42,047 nt of DNA, taken from NCBI RefSeq assembly GCF_016907995.1, contig NZ_JAFBDA010000027.1, positions 1 to 42,047 on the forward strand, written 5' to 3'. Source of the DNA: Clostridium sardiniense. Lineage in GTDB: Bacteria > Bacillota > Clostridia > Clostridiales > Clostridiaceae. Made by a program: the position numbers and the translations under genes. Shown one piece after another: positions 1 through 9,033 of this stretch (position 1 is the stretch's first letter; every line of letters begins with the position of its first letter). A model generated the notes under the pieces. It was given only the letters and a program-made list of their open reading frames with translations. It was not told where the DNA came from and did no database searches.

Positions 1-192
1 TATAATAAATATAGAATTTTAACAATTTTTAAACTTATAAAAATAATATAGATTAGAAGAAGTTATTTGGAATAAATATAGTTTAAATGAGTATAAGTGT
101 TATTAGTTTACTTAAAATGGCACAACTATTTAGAGAGTTTTTAGTAGATAATAAAGATTAAGGTTTCAGCATGATGAAAGGTAGAGAAAAAT

Positions 193-2511
193 ATGTATAA
201 TGATTTATTACATTTAATTAAAGATAATAATTTAAGTAAAAGACTTTTAAAAAGTGGATTTGGACTTGAAAAAGAGAATTTAAGAGTAGACTCTAAAGGA
301 AGACTTGCATTAACAAGACATCCTAAAATTTTTAGTGAGGATAATCCTTATATAAAGAGAGATTTTTCAGAGAGTCAAGTTGAAATGGTAACACCAATAT
401 GTAATTCAATAGATGATGTCTATGATTTTATGGAGAATTTGCATAATATAGTATCAACAAGCTTGAAGGATGAATATCTGTGGCCACAAAGTAATCCGCC
501 TATAATTCCTAAGGACGAAGAGATACCAGTTGCAGTACTTAAAAATGAAAAGGAAATTAAGTATAGAGAAGGCCTTGTAGCGAAGTATGGAGCTAAAAGA
601 CAGCTTGTAAGTGGAGTTCATTTTAACTTTTCTTTTAATGAAGAACTATTAAAAGAAATTTATAAATTAACTGAATGCAAAGAGAGTTATAAAGATTTTA
701 AAAATGATATTTACTTTAAGGTAGGAAGAAATTTAATAAAGTATAAGTGGTTTTTAATATATCTAACAGGAGCTAGCCCAGTATTCCATAAAAGCTATAA
801 GGGAACATGTAGCAAGCAATCTAAGAGACTTGGTACTGATGATTACTATTTTAAAGGAGTAAACTCTTTAAGAAATAGTGAGTGCGGATATAAAAATGCA
901 GAAGATTTTTATGTTTCTTATAATAATGTAGAAGAATATGTTGATGATATAAGAAGACTTATATCTGACAATTGTATACAAGGTGCAAGGGAGTATTATA
1001 GCCCTATTAGATTTAAGACTAAAGAAGATGGAGATATGCTTCAAAATCTTTTAGAACATGGAGTTAAGTATATAGAGATTAGACTTCTTGATTTAGATCC
1101 ACTATGTAAAATAGGAGTAAGTAAAGATACATTAAATCTAATTTTCTTATTTATATTATTTACGGTATTTACTGAGGATCAAGAATATACAGTTAAATTA
1201 CATGATGAGTATGTAGAAAATGATAATAATGCTATAGAAAATCATGAATATCATTTAATAAACCTTAATGGCGAGAAAGTTGGATTAAGACAACAAGGAC
1301 TTAAAGTATTAAATGAAATAGAAAATATAGCTAATACTTTATTCCCAGATAATGAGGAACTTAAAAAGGTTATTAATATTTCAAGAGATAGATTTAATAA
1401 TTATAAGGATACAATTGCAAGTCAGCTTATCAATGGAATAAAAGAATCAAACTATATTGATTACTTCATGAAGCTTAGTAAAGAGTATTTAGAATATAGC
1501 AAGAAAAATGTATTTAAGCTAAAGGGATATGAAGATTTAGAATTATCTACTCAAATATTAATTATAGATAGTATTAAAAAAGGTATAGAGTTTAAAGTGT
1601 TAGATAGAATGGATAACTTTATTTCACTAAAAAAAGGTAATCATATAGAATATGTAAAACAAGCTACCAAAACATCAAAAGATAGTTATATAACAGCTTT
1701 AATAATGGAGAATAAGCTTGTTACTAAAAAGGTATTAGAAGAAAATAATATAAGAGTTCCAAAAGGTGATTACTATAGTAATATTGAAGATGCATTAATG
1801 GATTTTTATATATACAAGAATAAACAAATTGTAATTAAGCCAAAATCAACAAACTTTGGAATTGGTATTACTATATTTAAGGGTAATTTCTCAGAAGAAG
1901 AATTTAAAAGAGCTTGTGAAATAGGTTTTGAAAATGATAATGAAATATTAATTGAAGAATTCATTCATGGAAAAGAATACAGGTTCTTAATTATAGATGA
2001 TGAAGTTGTTGGTATACTGCATAGAGTTCCGGCTAATGTATTAGGTGATGGAAAAAGCACTATAAGAGATCTTGTAAATGAAAAGAATAAAGATCCATTA
2101 AGAGGAAAAGGATATAAAACACCACTTGAAAAGATATCTTTAGGTGAAGCAGAAGAAATGTTCTTAAAAGAACAAGAAAAGAATTTTGAGTATATACCTA
2201 AAAAAGATGAAATTGTGTATTTAAGAGAAAATTCTAATATAAGCACAGGTGGAGATAGTATAGACTTTACAGATGATATTCATGATAGTTATAAAAAAAT
2301 AGCAATAGATGCAGCGAAGAGTGTTAATGCTAAAATAACTGGAGTAGATATGATGATAGAAGATATAAAGAAGAAAGCTTATGAAGATGGTTATGGAATT
2401 ATAGAAATAAACTTTAATCCAGCTATTCATATACACTGTTATCCTTATAAAGGATTAAACAGAAAAGTGGGAGATAAGGTATTAAACTTGCTTTTTAAGG
2501 AGACAAATTAA
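193..2511 (+). CDS. gshF: Bifunctional glutamate-cysteine ligase / glutathione synthetase GshF
   Basis: This cytoplasmic enzyme makes glutathione in two ATP-dependent steps: it joins Glu to Cys, then adds Gly. The N-terminal half (about residues 1-450) is a glutamate-cysteine ligase with the substrate-site motif GFGLEKENLR at residues 22-31. The C-terminal part (about 490-772) is an ATP-grasp domain: IVIKPKSTNFGIGI near 546, an EEFIHGKEYR stretch near 588, and GVDMMIED followed by EINFNPAIHIHCYP at the end. The length of 772 aa is normal for fused GshF of Gram-positive bacteria, and the fusion is intact. A GAAAGGTAG-like ribosome site precedes the ATG. The stop overlaps by one base the start of an ArsR-type regulator, so the two are translationally coupled. 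Family assignment is secure; regulation by the neighbour is inference. Confidence 0.95.
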   Translation: MYNDLLHLIKDNNLSKRLLKSGFGLEKENLRVDSKGRLALTRHPKIFSEDNPYIKRDFSESQVEMVTPICNSIDDVYDFMENLHNIVSTSLKDEYLWPQSNPPIIPKDEEIPVAVLKNEKEIKYREGLVAKYGAKRQLVSGVHFNFSFNEELLKEIYKLTECKESYKDFKNDIYFKVGRNLIKYKWFLIYLTGASPVFHKSYKGTCSKQSKRLGTDDYYFKGVNSLRNSECGYKNAEDFYVSYNNVEEYVDDIRRLISDNCIQGAREYYSPIRFKTKEDGDMLQNLLEHGVKYIEIRLLDLDPLCKIGVSKDTLNLIFLFILFTVFTEDQEYTVKLHDEYVENDNNAIENHEYHLINLNGEKVGLRQQGLKVLNEIENIANTLFPDNEELKKVINISRDRFNNYKDTIASQLINGIKESNYIDYFMKLSKEYLEYSKKNVFKLKGYEDLELSTQILIIDSIKKGIEFKVLDRMDNFISLKKGNHIEYVKQATKTSKDSYITALIMENKLVTKKVLEENNIRVPKGDYYSNIEDALMDFYIYKNKQIVIKPKSTNFGIGITIFKGNFSEEEFKRACEIGFENDNEILIEEFIHGKEYRFLIIDDEVVGILHRVPANVLGDGKSTIRDLVNEKNKDPLRGKGYKTPLEKISLGEAEEMFLKEQEKNFEYIPKKDEIVYLRENSNISTGGDSIDFTDDIHDSYKKIAIDAAKSVNAKITGVDMMIEDIKKKAYEDGYGIIEINFNPAIHIHCYPYKGLNRKVGDKVLNLLFKETN

Positions 2512-2780
2512 TGGATGAAAAAACAAGCGAGATTTTAAAGGCTATAGCTCATCCAGTTAGAATAAAAATAATAAAGCAGTTATATGACGGTCCCATTTGT
2601 GTTTGTAATTTAAATAAAAATATAGATTATTCTCAGGCTAATATTTCAAAGCATCTTAAAATATTAAAAAATGCAAGGATTGTTGAGTCTACAAAAGAAG
2701 GTATGTATCAGTATTATGAGTTAACAAATAGCAAAGTTATGGAAATAATATATTTAGCAGAAGAAATAGTATGTAATTAA
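2511..2780 (+). CDS. ArsR/SmtB-family winged-helix regulator with CVC motif
   Basis: This is an 89-aa DNA-binding repressor-type protein. Residues 8-70 form the ArsR winged helix, beginning with AHPVRIKIIKQL, and SQANISKHLKILK (41-53) is the recognition helix. Residues C30 and C32 (GPICVCNL) sit where arsenic-sensing ArsR proteins carry their ELCVCDLC metal site, but the third cysteine is replaced by Asn/Asn-Leu-Asn. The sensor could therefore be a two-cysteine thiol or metal switch rather than a classical As(III) site. Its start codon shares one base with the gshF stop, so it is co-transcribed with glutathione synthesis. A role in sensing thiol-reactive metals or redox stress is inferred from that coupling; the target operator was not identified. 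Confidence 0.88.
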   Translation: MDEKTSEILKAIAHPVRIKIIKQLYDGPICVCNLNKNIDYSQANISKHLKILKNARIVESTKEGMYQYYELTNSKVMEIIYLAEEIVCN

Positions 2781-2819
2781 GATATAAAACAAAAGAAAAA
2801 GAGGAGAAATATAAGTAGA

Positions 2820-3710
2820 ATGAAGATTATAAATCCATATGGATATGAAGGTAAATTTTTAAAAGGAAACCTCCATACACACAGTAAGAATAGTCCTTGC
2901 GGTTTTTATAGAACTGATAGAATTGTAGAAATGTATACATCATACAAGATGGAATATGATTTTTTATCAATAACAGATCATTATACTTTGACAGATATTA
3001 GTGAATTTAAAAATAGGGAAGACATATTACTTATCCCAGGAGTAGAGTATAAAAGAAAAGATCATCAGACTTTAGGTATAAATATTAAAGAGTATAATGA
3101 TGATTTAGATAATGATAATAATCATCAAGACTTATTTAATAGCGTAGATGCTCAAGGTGGAATAAATATAATATGTCATCCCCATGTTATTAGAGAAGAT
3201 TATTGGACATTAGAGGAATTATTAAAATTAGATAATTACACAGGTATAGAGATTTTTAATAATAATGTTAGAATGGATTGCAAAGGTAGAGCTCTTGCAA
3301 CAGATCTGTGGGATGATTTATTAAGCAATGGTAAATATGTATATGGTTTTGCAAATGATGATATGCATATTTTTTCAAGAGTTGGTGGAGCGTATAATAT
3401 GGTATTAGCTGAAGAGAAAACTATAGATAGTATAATAAAAGCAATAAATCGAGGTAGTTTTTATGCTAGTTTCGGAATTACTATAGAAGATATACAGCTA
3501 AAAGATAATATAATATCATTAAAAAATGGAGATAGAAGAGTACCGTATATATACTTTAGATTTATTGGTAAAAATGGAAGGTTACTTAAAGAAGAAAAAG
3601 GTAATGTAGCTACATATGAAATAAAAGGTGATGAAGGATATGTTAGAGTAGAAGCTTACAGAGAAGAGGGTTCAAAGGCTTGGCTTCAACCTTTTATAAT
3701 TGTGCGATAA
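2820..3710 (+). CDS. PHP-domain metal-dependent phosphoesterase
   Basis: This 296-aa protein has the ordered metal-ligand motifs of the PHP superfamily: HTH (H19, H21), a TDH (D53, H54), the PGVEY glutamate near 76, a CHPH near 119-122, and GFANDDMH near 180. These ligands build a two- or three-metal site that hydrolyses phosphoesters; the substrate is unknown. The C-terminal 80 residues form a beta-rich tail seen in stand-alone PHP proteins of clostridia. It lies 39 bases after the ArsR gene in the same direction and probably belongs to the gshF transcript. GAGGAG at 2801-2806 is 13 bases from the ATG, a long spacing, but no better start is visible. Fold assignment is firm, role unknown. Confidence 0.85.
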   Translation: MKIINPYGYEGKFLKGNLHTHSKNSPCGFYRTDRIVEMYTSYKMEYDFLSITDHYTLTDISEFKNREDILLIPGVEYKRKDHQTLGINIKEYNDDLDNDNNHQDLFNSVDAQGGINIICHPHVIREDYWTLEELLKLDNYTGIEIFNNNVRMDCKGRALATDLWDDLLSNGKYVYGFANDDMHIFSRVGGAYNMVLAEEKTIDSIIKAINRGSFYASFGITIEDIQLKDNIISLKNGDRRVPYIYFRFIGKNGRLLKEEKGNVATYEIKGDEGYVRVEAYREEGSKAWLQPFIIVR

Positions 3711-3734
3711 ATTAAGAATATTTTGAAAATTTAC

Positions 3735-3763
3735 TTGAAATAATAAATTTCATATGATATACT
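3735..3763 (+). promoter_or_regulatory. Sigma-A promoter for the zinc-ribbon gene
   Basis: TTGAAA at 3735-3740 and TATACT at 3758-3763 are separated by exactly 17 bases. The promoter lies 120 bases upstream of the small zinc-ribbon gene, directly after the PHP gene, which makes the small gene an independent transcript with a leader of about 110 nt. Confidence 0.7.
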
Positions 3764-3882
3764 TAATTTGTAAATTAAATAAAGATTCAAATAATTAGAT
3801 ATTTTCTGTTTTTAGAGTTTGTTCCAATTACATAGAAAAGGCTAATTATTAAGGAACTTTATATGTTTTGGAGGAATGAAAA

Positions 3883-4038
3883 ATGGAAGATAAGACTATT
3901 CAATGTAGAGATTGTGGAAAGGAATTTGTTTTCACTGTAGGAGAACAAGAATTCTATAAAGAAAAAGGATTCGAAAACGAACCTACTAGATGCCCAGAGT
4001 GCAGAAAAGCTAGAAAACAAAGATTCAACAATAGATAA
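3883..4038 (+). CDS. Small zinc-ribbon protein (zf-trcl type)
   Basis: This is a 51-aa protein starting at an ATG 7 bases after GGAGG. It contains two cysteine knuckles: CRDCGKEF at residues 8-15 and CPECRKARKQRF at 37-48. This four-cysteine ribbon with a basic C-terminal tail is the small 'probable zinc-ribbon' protein common in Clostridium. The tail suggests nucleic-acid binding, but no function is established. It has its own promoter (3735-3763) and its own terminator (4053-4086), so it is monocistronic, which often goes with high expression. Confidence 0.85.
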   Translation: MEDKTIQCRDCGKEFVFTVGEQEFYKEKGFENEPTRCPECRKARKQRFNNR

Positions 4039-4052
4039 TATTAGTTAATTAC

Positions 4053-4086
4053 AAGCCATAGAACTTTAAGTTCTATGGCTTTTTTA
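4053..4086 (+). terminator. Rho-independent terminator
   Basis: AGCCATAGAAC pairs with GTTCTATGGCT around a short loop and is followed by a run of Ts. It ends the small zinc-ribbon transcript. Confidence 0.9.
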
Positions 4087-4154
4087 TGATTACACTTTTA
4101 AATTTCTTTGATATAATATTTCTATAAATCATAAGAAGAGAGGCAAAAAGAGTA

Positions 4155-5066
4155 ATGGATAGCTACTTATTTAATAATCATATAAATGTTGCTAGAAATT
4201 TTAAAGCAGAGGGGAATAGATTAAAGGCTCTTCAATTTTATAAAAAGGCTTATAAATTAGAAGAAGGAAAATACGATATAGAACTTCTTTTGGATATGGC
4301 ACTTTTATATCATGAGTTAGAGCAGATAGATTTAGCAGAAGAAAAATATAGAGAAGTGTTAGAAATAGATAATGAAGAGGAAAGAGCTTATTATGGACTT
4401 GGAACTCTTTATGATGAAGATGGATTTTTTGAAGAGGCAAAGGAATATTATAATAAGGCAATAGAGCTTAATGAAAATTATGATAAGGCATATTTCTTTT
4501 TAGCTAATATATATGATGAAGAAGGAGAGAAAGAAAAGGCAATAAAGCTTTATAAAAAAGTTTTAGAGATAAATCCGAGAGATCTTTGGGCCAATGCCAA
4601 TCTTGCTTGTATAATGGAGGAACTTGGAAGGCTTAAAGATGGAGAAGAATATAATAAAAGAGCATTAGATATAGAGCCTAAACAATTTAGAATATTATTT
4701 AATATGGGAGTAATACAAAAAGGATTAGGAAATATTGAAAAAGCAAAGGAATACTATGAAAAATCAATAGAAAGTAATCCTAAATATCCATATAGCCATT
4801 TAAATTTAGGAGTAATTTATAGAGAAAATGGGAACTATAATAAGGCTATAGAAATTATATCAAAGGGAATAGATGAAAATTCAGAGGAAGGATTTTTGTA
4901 TTATAATAGAGCATGTTTTTATGCCTTAATTGGAGAAAAAGACAAGGCACTAGAAGGTGTATTAAAAGCAACAGAACTTAATGACTTTTTTATAGAATAT
5001 ATGAAAAAGGATAAAGAACTTGACTCTATAAGAGGTTTACCTAGATACAAAGAAATATTTTTATAG
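4155..5066 (+). CDS. Tetratricopeptide-repeat protein
   Basis: This 303-aa soluble protein is built almost entirely of TPR units: about seven or eight 34-residue repeats of the pattern A..Y..A/L......A. Clear examples are AYYGLGTLYDEDGFFEEAKEY (about 80-100), AYFFLANIYDEEGEKEKAIKLYK, and HLNLGVIYRENGNYNKAIEI. It has no signal peptide, membrane segment or catalytic domain, so it is most likely a cytoplasmic scaffold. The ATG follows GAGAGG in the leader. A TATAAT at 4112-4117 may be its -10 element. The gene is followed 29 bases later by a short DUF454 gene, suggesting a two-gene transcript that ends at 5320-5352. The partner is unknown. Confidence 0.85.
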   Translation: MDSYLFNNHINVARNFKAEGNRLKALQFYKKAYKLEEGKYDIELLLDMALLYHELEQIDLAEEKYREVLEIDNEEERAYYGLGTLYDEDGFFEEAKEYYNKAIELNENYDKAYFFLANIYDEEGEKEKAIKLYKKVLEINPRDLWANANLACIMEELGRLKDGEEYNKRALDIEPKQFRILFNMGVIQKGLGNIEKAKEYYEKSIESNPKYPYSHLNLGVIYRENGNYNKAIEIISKGIDENSEEGFLYYNRACFYALIGEKDKALEGVLKATELNDFFIEYMKKDKELDSIRGLPRYKEIFL

Positions 5067-5095
5067 TAAATATACTAGAGATAAGGTGAATTTAC

Positions 5096-5317
5096 ATGGG
5101 AATAATTAAGAAAATTCTATATATGATATTAGGGTTTATATGTCTTATAGTAGGTGCTATTGCATCTTTAATTCCCTTAGTACCTGGTTTTGTAATAATT
5201 GGATTTGCTGGAGCTTGTTTTGCAAAAGGATCAAAAAGATTTAAAAATTGGCTTAAGGGAACCAAAGTATATAAAAAATATTTAGAAAAACATATGAAAG
5301 ATTTTATAGATAAATAG
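5096..5317 (+). CDS. Short DUF454 (YbaN-like) membrane protein
   Basis: This is a 73-aa protein with one or two hydrophobic segments (about residues 7-40), then the family signature GS.RF..WLKGTK.YKKYLE. The same signature appears in the longer DUF454 protein at 9034-9432 (GSDRFDRWFKGTKLYKKHLE), which has a second membrane hairpin after it. This copy stops directly after the motif, so it is a short paralog rather than an obvious frameshift: the frame ends naturally in TAG and a terminator follows at once. AAGGTG gives the ribosome site. Function of the family is unknown. Confidence 0.8.
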   Translation: MGIIKKILYMILGFICLIVGAIASLIPLVPGFVIIGFAGACFAKGSKRFKNWLKGTKVYKKYLEKHMKDFIDK

Positions 5318-5319
5318 AA

Positions 5320-5352
5320 GGAACTGTCTTTAAATAGGCAGTTTCTTTTTTA
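5320..5352 (+). terminator. Rho-independent terminator
   Basis: GGAACTGTC and GGCAGTTTC form an imperfect stem around an AT loop and are followed by a T tract. It closes the TPR-DUF454 unit. Confidence 0.8.
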
Positions 5353-5405
5353 TATATTAATAATACAAAGTGAAAAACTATACTTGATGTTTTTTTCTTA
5401 GTGCG

Positions 5406-5460
5406 GTTTCTTTTCTATAAATTAATAATAGAATCTACTATCAATTTATAGAAAAGAAAC
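5406..5460. repeat. Perfect 18-bp inverted repeat
   Basis: The arms GTTTCTTTTCTATAAATT (5406-5423) and its exact reverse complement (5443-5460) flank a 19-nt spacer. The repeat sits about 25 bases upstream of the -35 element of the Fur-controlled ABC operon and after the terminator of the previous unit. There is no long T tract on either side, so it is not a standard terminator. It could be an operator, a structural element, or the trace of an excised small element. Confidence 0.75.
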
Positions 5461-5484
5461 TTTTGAGATAATTTTAGTTATTAT

Positions 5485-5536
5485 TTGTAAAAAAATTAAC
5501 AAAAAATTAAAATAGTATTGATAATCATTTTCAAGT
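5485..5536 (+). promoter_or_regulatory. Fur-controlled promoter of the ABC/NEAT operon
   Basis: TTGTAA at 5485-5490 and TAAAAT at 5508-5513 are 17 bases apart. Immediately downstream, at 5519-5533, TGATAATCATTTTCA matches the Fur 7-1-7 consensus at 14 of 15 positions, covering the likely transcription start. Iron-loaded Fur bound there would block the promoter, so the downstream operon should be induced by iron limitation. Confidence 0.75.
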
Positions 5537-5579
5537 GTGATATATTGTTGTAGTAATTAATGGAAGGGAGTGGTTTATT

Positions 5580-7349
5580 ATGATGATTAACAAGAGACTG
5601 ATTAATCTTTGCAGTGAATCAAAAAAATACATAGGACTTACGGTACTTTCAAATTGGATTGTAGCTATATGTAATCTAGTTATGATACTTTTAATTGGTG
5701 AAATAATAAACAAAGTATTTTATAACATGAAAGTCGTAGAAGGAGTAGGATTTAGAGAGTTTATAAGGGATAACATAGGTATATATTTAGGAATATTTAT
5801 GATTTTATTATTAATAAGATTTTTTGCAAATATACTATATGGATATTTCTCAAATAAATCTTCAGACATAGTAAAAGTAAAACTTAGGGATATGATCTAT
5901 GATAAATTACTTAGACTTGGATTAGATTATAATAAAAACTTATCTACATCATCTATTGTTCAAAGTGCAATTGAAGGGGTTGAAGCCTTAGAAATATACT
6001 TTGGTAAATATTTATCTCAATTATTCTATGCATTACTTGCACCAATAACTTTATTTTTTGTAATTTCATTTATATCATTTAAATCTGCAATTGTATTTAT
6101 ATTATGTGTACCTCTAATTCCAATATCAATAATAGCAATTATGAGATTTGCAAAAAGGTTACTAAAAAATTATTGGAACAACTATTCAAATTTAGGAGAA
6201 ACATTCTTAGAAAATCTTCAAGGACTTACAACACTAAAAGTATTTAATATTGATGGAAAAAGGCATAAAAAAATGAATGAAGAAGCAGAAAGTTTTAGAA
6301 AAATAACAATGAAGGTCTTAAGTATGCAGCTTAATTCAATAACAGTTATGGACTTAATTGCATTTGGAGGAGCTGCACTTGGTTCAATAGTTGCTTTAAT
6401 TTCATTTAAAAATGGTCAAATAAATCTTGGACAAACAATAATTATTATTTTATTATCATCTGAGTTCTTTATTCCACTTAGGCTCCTTGGGTCATTTTTC
6501 CATGTTGCAATGAATGGAGTAGCAGCATCAGATAAGATATTTGAATTATTAGATAGTAAAGAAAGGTCTAAGGAAATCATAAATGATATCACAAGTTTAA
6601 ATAATATAGATATTAATGTGAAAAATATTACATTCTCTTATGATGGAAAAAGAGATGTAATTAATGATGTTTCATTAAATATAAAGAATAAAGGATTTAC
6701 GGCTATAGTTGGAAAGAGCGGAAGTGGAAAGAGTACTATTGCAAATCTTTTATTAAATACCTATGAAGTAAATAAAGGTGAAATATTATTTAATAATATA
6801 AATCTTAATAATATTGCATTTGATGATATATACGAAAAGATAATGCTTATAAATACTAATAGTTATATTTTTAATGGGACTATATTAGATAATTTAAAGA
6901 TAGCAAAAGAAGATTTGAGTGATAATGAAATTCAATATGCATTAGAACTTTCCAATTTAAAATCTTTTGTAGATAACCTTAAAGATGGAATTCATACAAA
7001 GGTCGGAGAAGGCGGTTCTCTTTTATCAGGAGGGCAAAAGCAAAGATTAGCTCTTGCAAGAGCAGTGCTTGCAGATAGAGAAATATATATCTTTGATGAA
7101 GCAACATCAAATGTAGATGTTGAGTCAGAAGAGATAATATGGGAAGCCATTAATAAATTAGCTAAAGAAAAGACAGTAATAGTAATATCTCATAGACTAG
7201 CCAATGTAAAGAATGCTGATGTTATATATGTACTTGATGAGGGACGGTTAGTTGAAAGTGGTAGACATGATGATCTTTTAAGAAAAGAAAAATATTATTT
7301 TAATATGATAAAAGAACAAGAATTTTTAGAAAGAAGAGAGGTAGTATAA
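5580..7349 (+). CDS. CydD-like ABC transporter, fused permease/ATPase subunit
   Basis: This 589-aa half-transporter has about six membrane helices in residues 1-320 (type IV exporter fold) and a C-terminal ATPase. The ATPase shows Walker A GKSGSGKST near 378, signature LLSGGQKQR near 481, Walker B IYIFDEATSNVD near 503 and an ISHR switch histidine. The segment LQGLTTLKVFN in the permease is typical of CydD, the partner of CydC in the thiol/heme-linked CydDC exporter. The next gene supplies a CydC-like half with no gap, so they form a heterodimer. No cydAB oxidase genes are present here. A Fur box overlaps the promoter, so cargo linked to iron or heme is likely; exporter-fold siderophore importers (YbtPQ/IrtAB) are an alternative. 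ATG 5580 follows GGAAGGGAG. Confidence 0.78.
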   Translation: MMINKRLINLCSESKKYIGLTVLSNWIVAICNLVMILLIGEIINKVFYNMKVVEGVGFREFIRDNIGIYLGIFMILLLIRFFANILYGYFSNKSSDIVKVKLRDMIYDKLLRLGLDYNKNLSTSSIVQSAIEGVEALEIYFGKYLSQLFYALLAPITLFFVISFISFKSAIVFILCVPLIPISIIAIMRFAKRLLKNYWNNYSNLGETFLENLQGLTTLKVFNIDGKRHKKMNEEAESFRKITMKVLSMQLNSITVMDLIAFGGAALGSIVALISFKNGQINLGQTIIIILLSSEFFIPLRLLGSFFHVAMNGVAASDKIFELLDSKERSKEIINDITSLNNIDINVKNITFSYDGKRDVINDVSLNIKNKGFTAIVGKSGSGKSTIANLLLNTYEVNKGEILFNNINLNNIAFDDIYEKIMLINTNSYIFNGTILDNLKIAKEDLSDNEIQYALELSNLKSFVDNLKDGIHTKVGEGGSLLSGGQKQRLALARAVLADREIYIFDEATSNVDVESEEIIWEAINKLAKEKTVIVISHRLANVKNADVIYVLDEGRLVESGRHDDLLRKEKYYFNMIKEQEFLERREVV

Positions 7350-9017
7350 ATGAACAGAAAATCAGGATTTTATCTTATGAAAAGATTAATTTTAGAATTA
7401 AAACCTTTAATACCTGTTATGTTTATAACTATATCTATGGGAGTATTAGGATTTTTAGCATCTATTTCAATAACTTCCTTTGGAGCAGTTGCTATAGTTA
7501 GCTTAATAAGTGAAGGCTTAAAAATAACATTTACTACTTCTTTAATAATAATGGTAATATGTGCAATTTTAAGGGGACCACTTAGATATGCAGAACAATT
7601 ATCAGGTCACTATATTGCATTTAAAATTCTAGTTATTTTAAGAGATAAAGTATTTACAGCTCTTAGAAAACTTGCACCATCTAAACTTGAAAATAAAGAA
7701 AAAGGTAACTTAGTTTCTTTAATTACCTCAGATATTGAGCTTTTAGAAGTATTTTATGCTCATACCATAGCTCCAATTTCTATAGCAATAATAACAAACA
7801 CAATTATAGCAATAGTACTATATAGTATTAATCCTTACTATGGTTTAGCAGCAGCAATTTTATATCTTACTATTGGCCTTTTTATACCATACTTTACGTC
7901 AAAGATAGGTAAGAAATCAGGATTAGAGTATAGAAATAAATTTGGAGAAACAAACTCATATCTTTTAGATTCTTTAAGGGGACTTAGAGAAGTATTAGTA
8001 TTTAAAAATGGTGATAAGAGAAGAGAAAATATTCATAAATATTCAGAAGAACTTAATGAAAAGCAAAAGAAAATAAAATTACATGAAGGTATTATAAGAG
8101 CTACAACAGACTTTACTATAATGATTGGAATGATGGGATTTGTAGTCCTTGGAATATATTTATACTTAGATGGAACAATTGAATTTGGAAGTATGATTAT
8201 AGCTATAGTTATACTAGCATCATCTTTTGGGCCAGTAGTCGCATTAAGTAATTTATCAAATAACCTATTACAGACATTTGCTTCAGCAGAGAGAATATTT
8301 AATCTTTTAGATGAAAAGCCAGAAGTTGTTGAAAATGAGGGCGAGAAGCAATTAGAAAATACAGATATAGCTTATGAGAATGTTACCTTTGGATATAAAG
8401 GAAGAGAAGATGTACTAAAAAATATAGATATGAAAATTAAAAAGGGAGATAGCATTTCTATTGTAGGTGAAAGTGGAAGTGGTAAGAGTACCTTTGTAAA
8501 ATTACTTATGAGATTTTGGGATGTTAAGTCAGGACAGATTGAATTTGGAGGAGAGAATGTAAAAACTCTTGAAACAAATGCACTTAGAAATCATCAAGTT
8601 CTAATGAGCCAAGAAACTTATCTGTTTAATGAAACAATTGAAGATAATATAAAAATTAGTAACCTTAAAGCAACTGAAGTTCAAGTGAAAGAAGCTGCAA
8701 AAAAGGCTGCTATTCATGAGTTTATAGAAAGCCTTCCAAAGGGATATAAGACAAAAGTTGGAGAGCTTGGATCTAATCTTTCATCTGGAGAAAAGCAAAG
8801 AATAGGTCTTGCTAGAGCCTTTTTAAGTAAGGGTGAAGTGCTTATTTTAGATGAACCAACTAGTAATCTAGATACATTAAATGAAGGTGTAATTTTAAAT
8901 TCTATAAAAGAGAACAAAAAGGATAAGACAATAATATTAATAACTCATAGGAAATCAACTTCTTCAGTATGCGAAAAAGTATTTAGGGTGCAAAATAAAA
9001 AATTAATAAGAGAATAG
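7350..9017 (+). CDS. CydC-like ABC transporter, fused permease/ATPase subunit
   Basis: This 555-aa partner half-transporter has six membrane helices (about 15-310) and an ATPase with Walker A GESGSGKST near 373, signature NLSSGEKQR near 476, Walker B VLILDEPTSNLD near 497 and an ITHR switch. The segment RGPLRYAEQLSGH (about 75-87) followed by LRDKVFTALRKLAP is the hallmark of CydC in the thiol-reductant/heme CydDC family. Its start follows the previous stop immediately, with GAGAGG just inside the upstream gene, so the two subunits are coupled and made in equal amounts. The signature LSSGE deviates slightly from LSGGQ, as is common in asymmetric pairs. Transport direction and cargo are not shown by the sequence. 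Confidence 0.78.
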   Translation: MNRKSGFYLMKRLILELKPLIPVMFITISMGVLGFLASISITSFGAVAIVSLISEGLKITFTTSLIIMVICAILRGPLRYAEQLSGHYIAFKILVILRDKVFTALRKLAPSKLENKEKGNLVSLITSDIELLEVFYAHTIAPISIAIITNTIIAIVLYSINPYYGLAAAILYLTIGLFIPYFTSKIGKKSGLEYRNKFGETNSYLLDSLRGLREVLVFKNGDKRRENIHKYSEELNEKQKKIKLHEGIIRATTDFTIMIGMMGFVVLGIYLYLDGTIEFGSMIIAIVILASSFGPVVALSNLSNNLLQTFASAERIFNLLDEKPEVVENEGEKQLENTDIAYENVTFGYKGREDVLKNIDMKIKKGDSISIVGESGSGKSTFVKLLMRFWDVKSGQIEFGGENVKTLETNALRNHQVLMSQETYLFNETIEDNIKISNLKATEVQVKEAAKKAAIHEFIESLPKGYKTKVGELGSNLSSGEKQRIGLARAFLSKGEVLILDEPTSNLDTLNEGVILNSIKENKKDKTIILITHRKSTSSVCEKVFRVQNKKLIRE

Positions 9018-9033
9018 TTTAGGAGAGATTAAA

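Noticed and set aside
2221..2436. Short minus-strand open frames within gshF, topB, the transporters and other genes.
   Set aside because: They mirror strong coding frames on the other strand, lack ribosome sites and show no protein family pattern.
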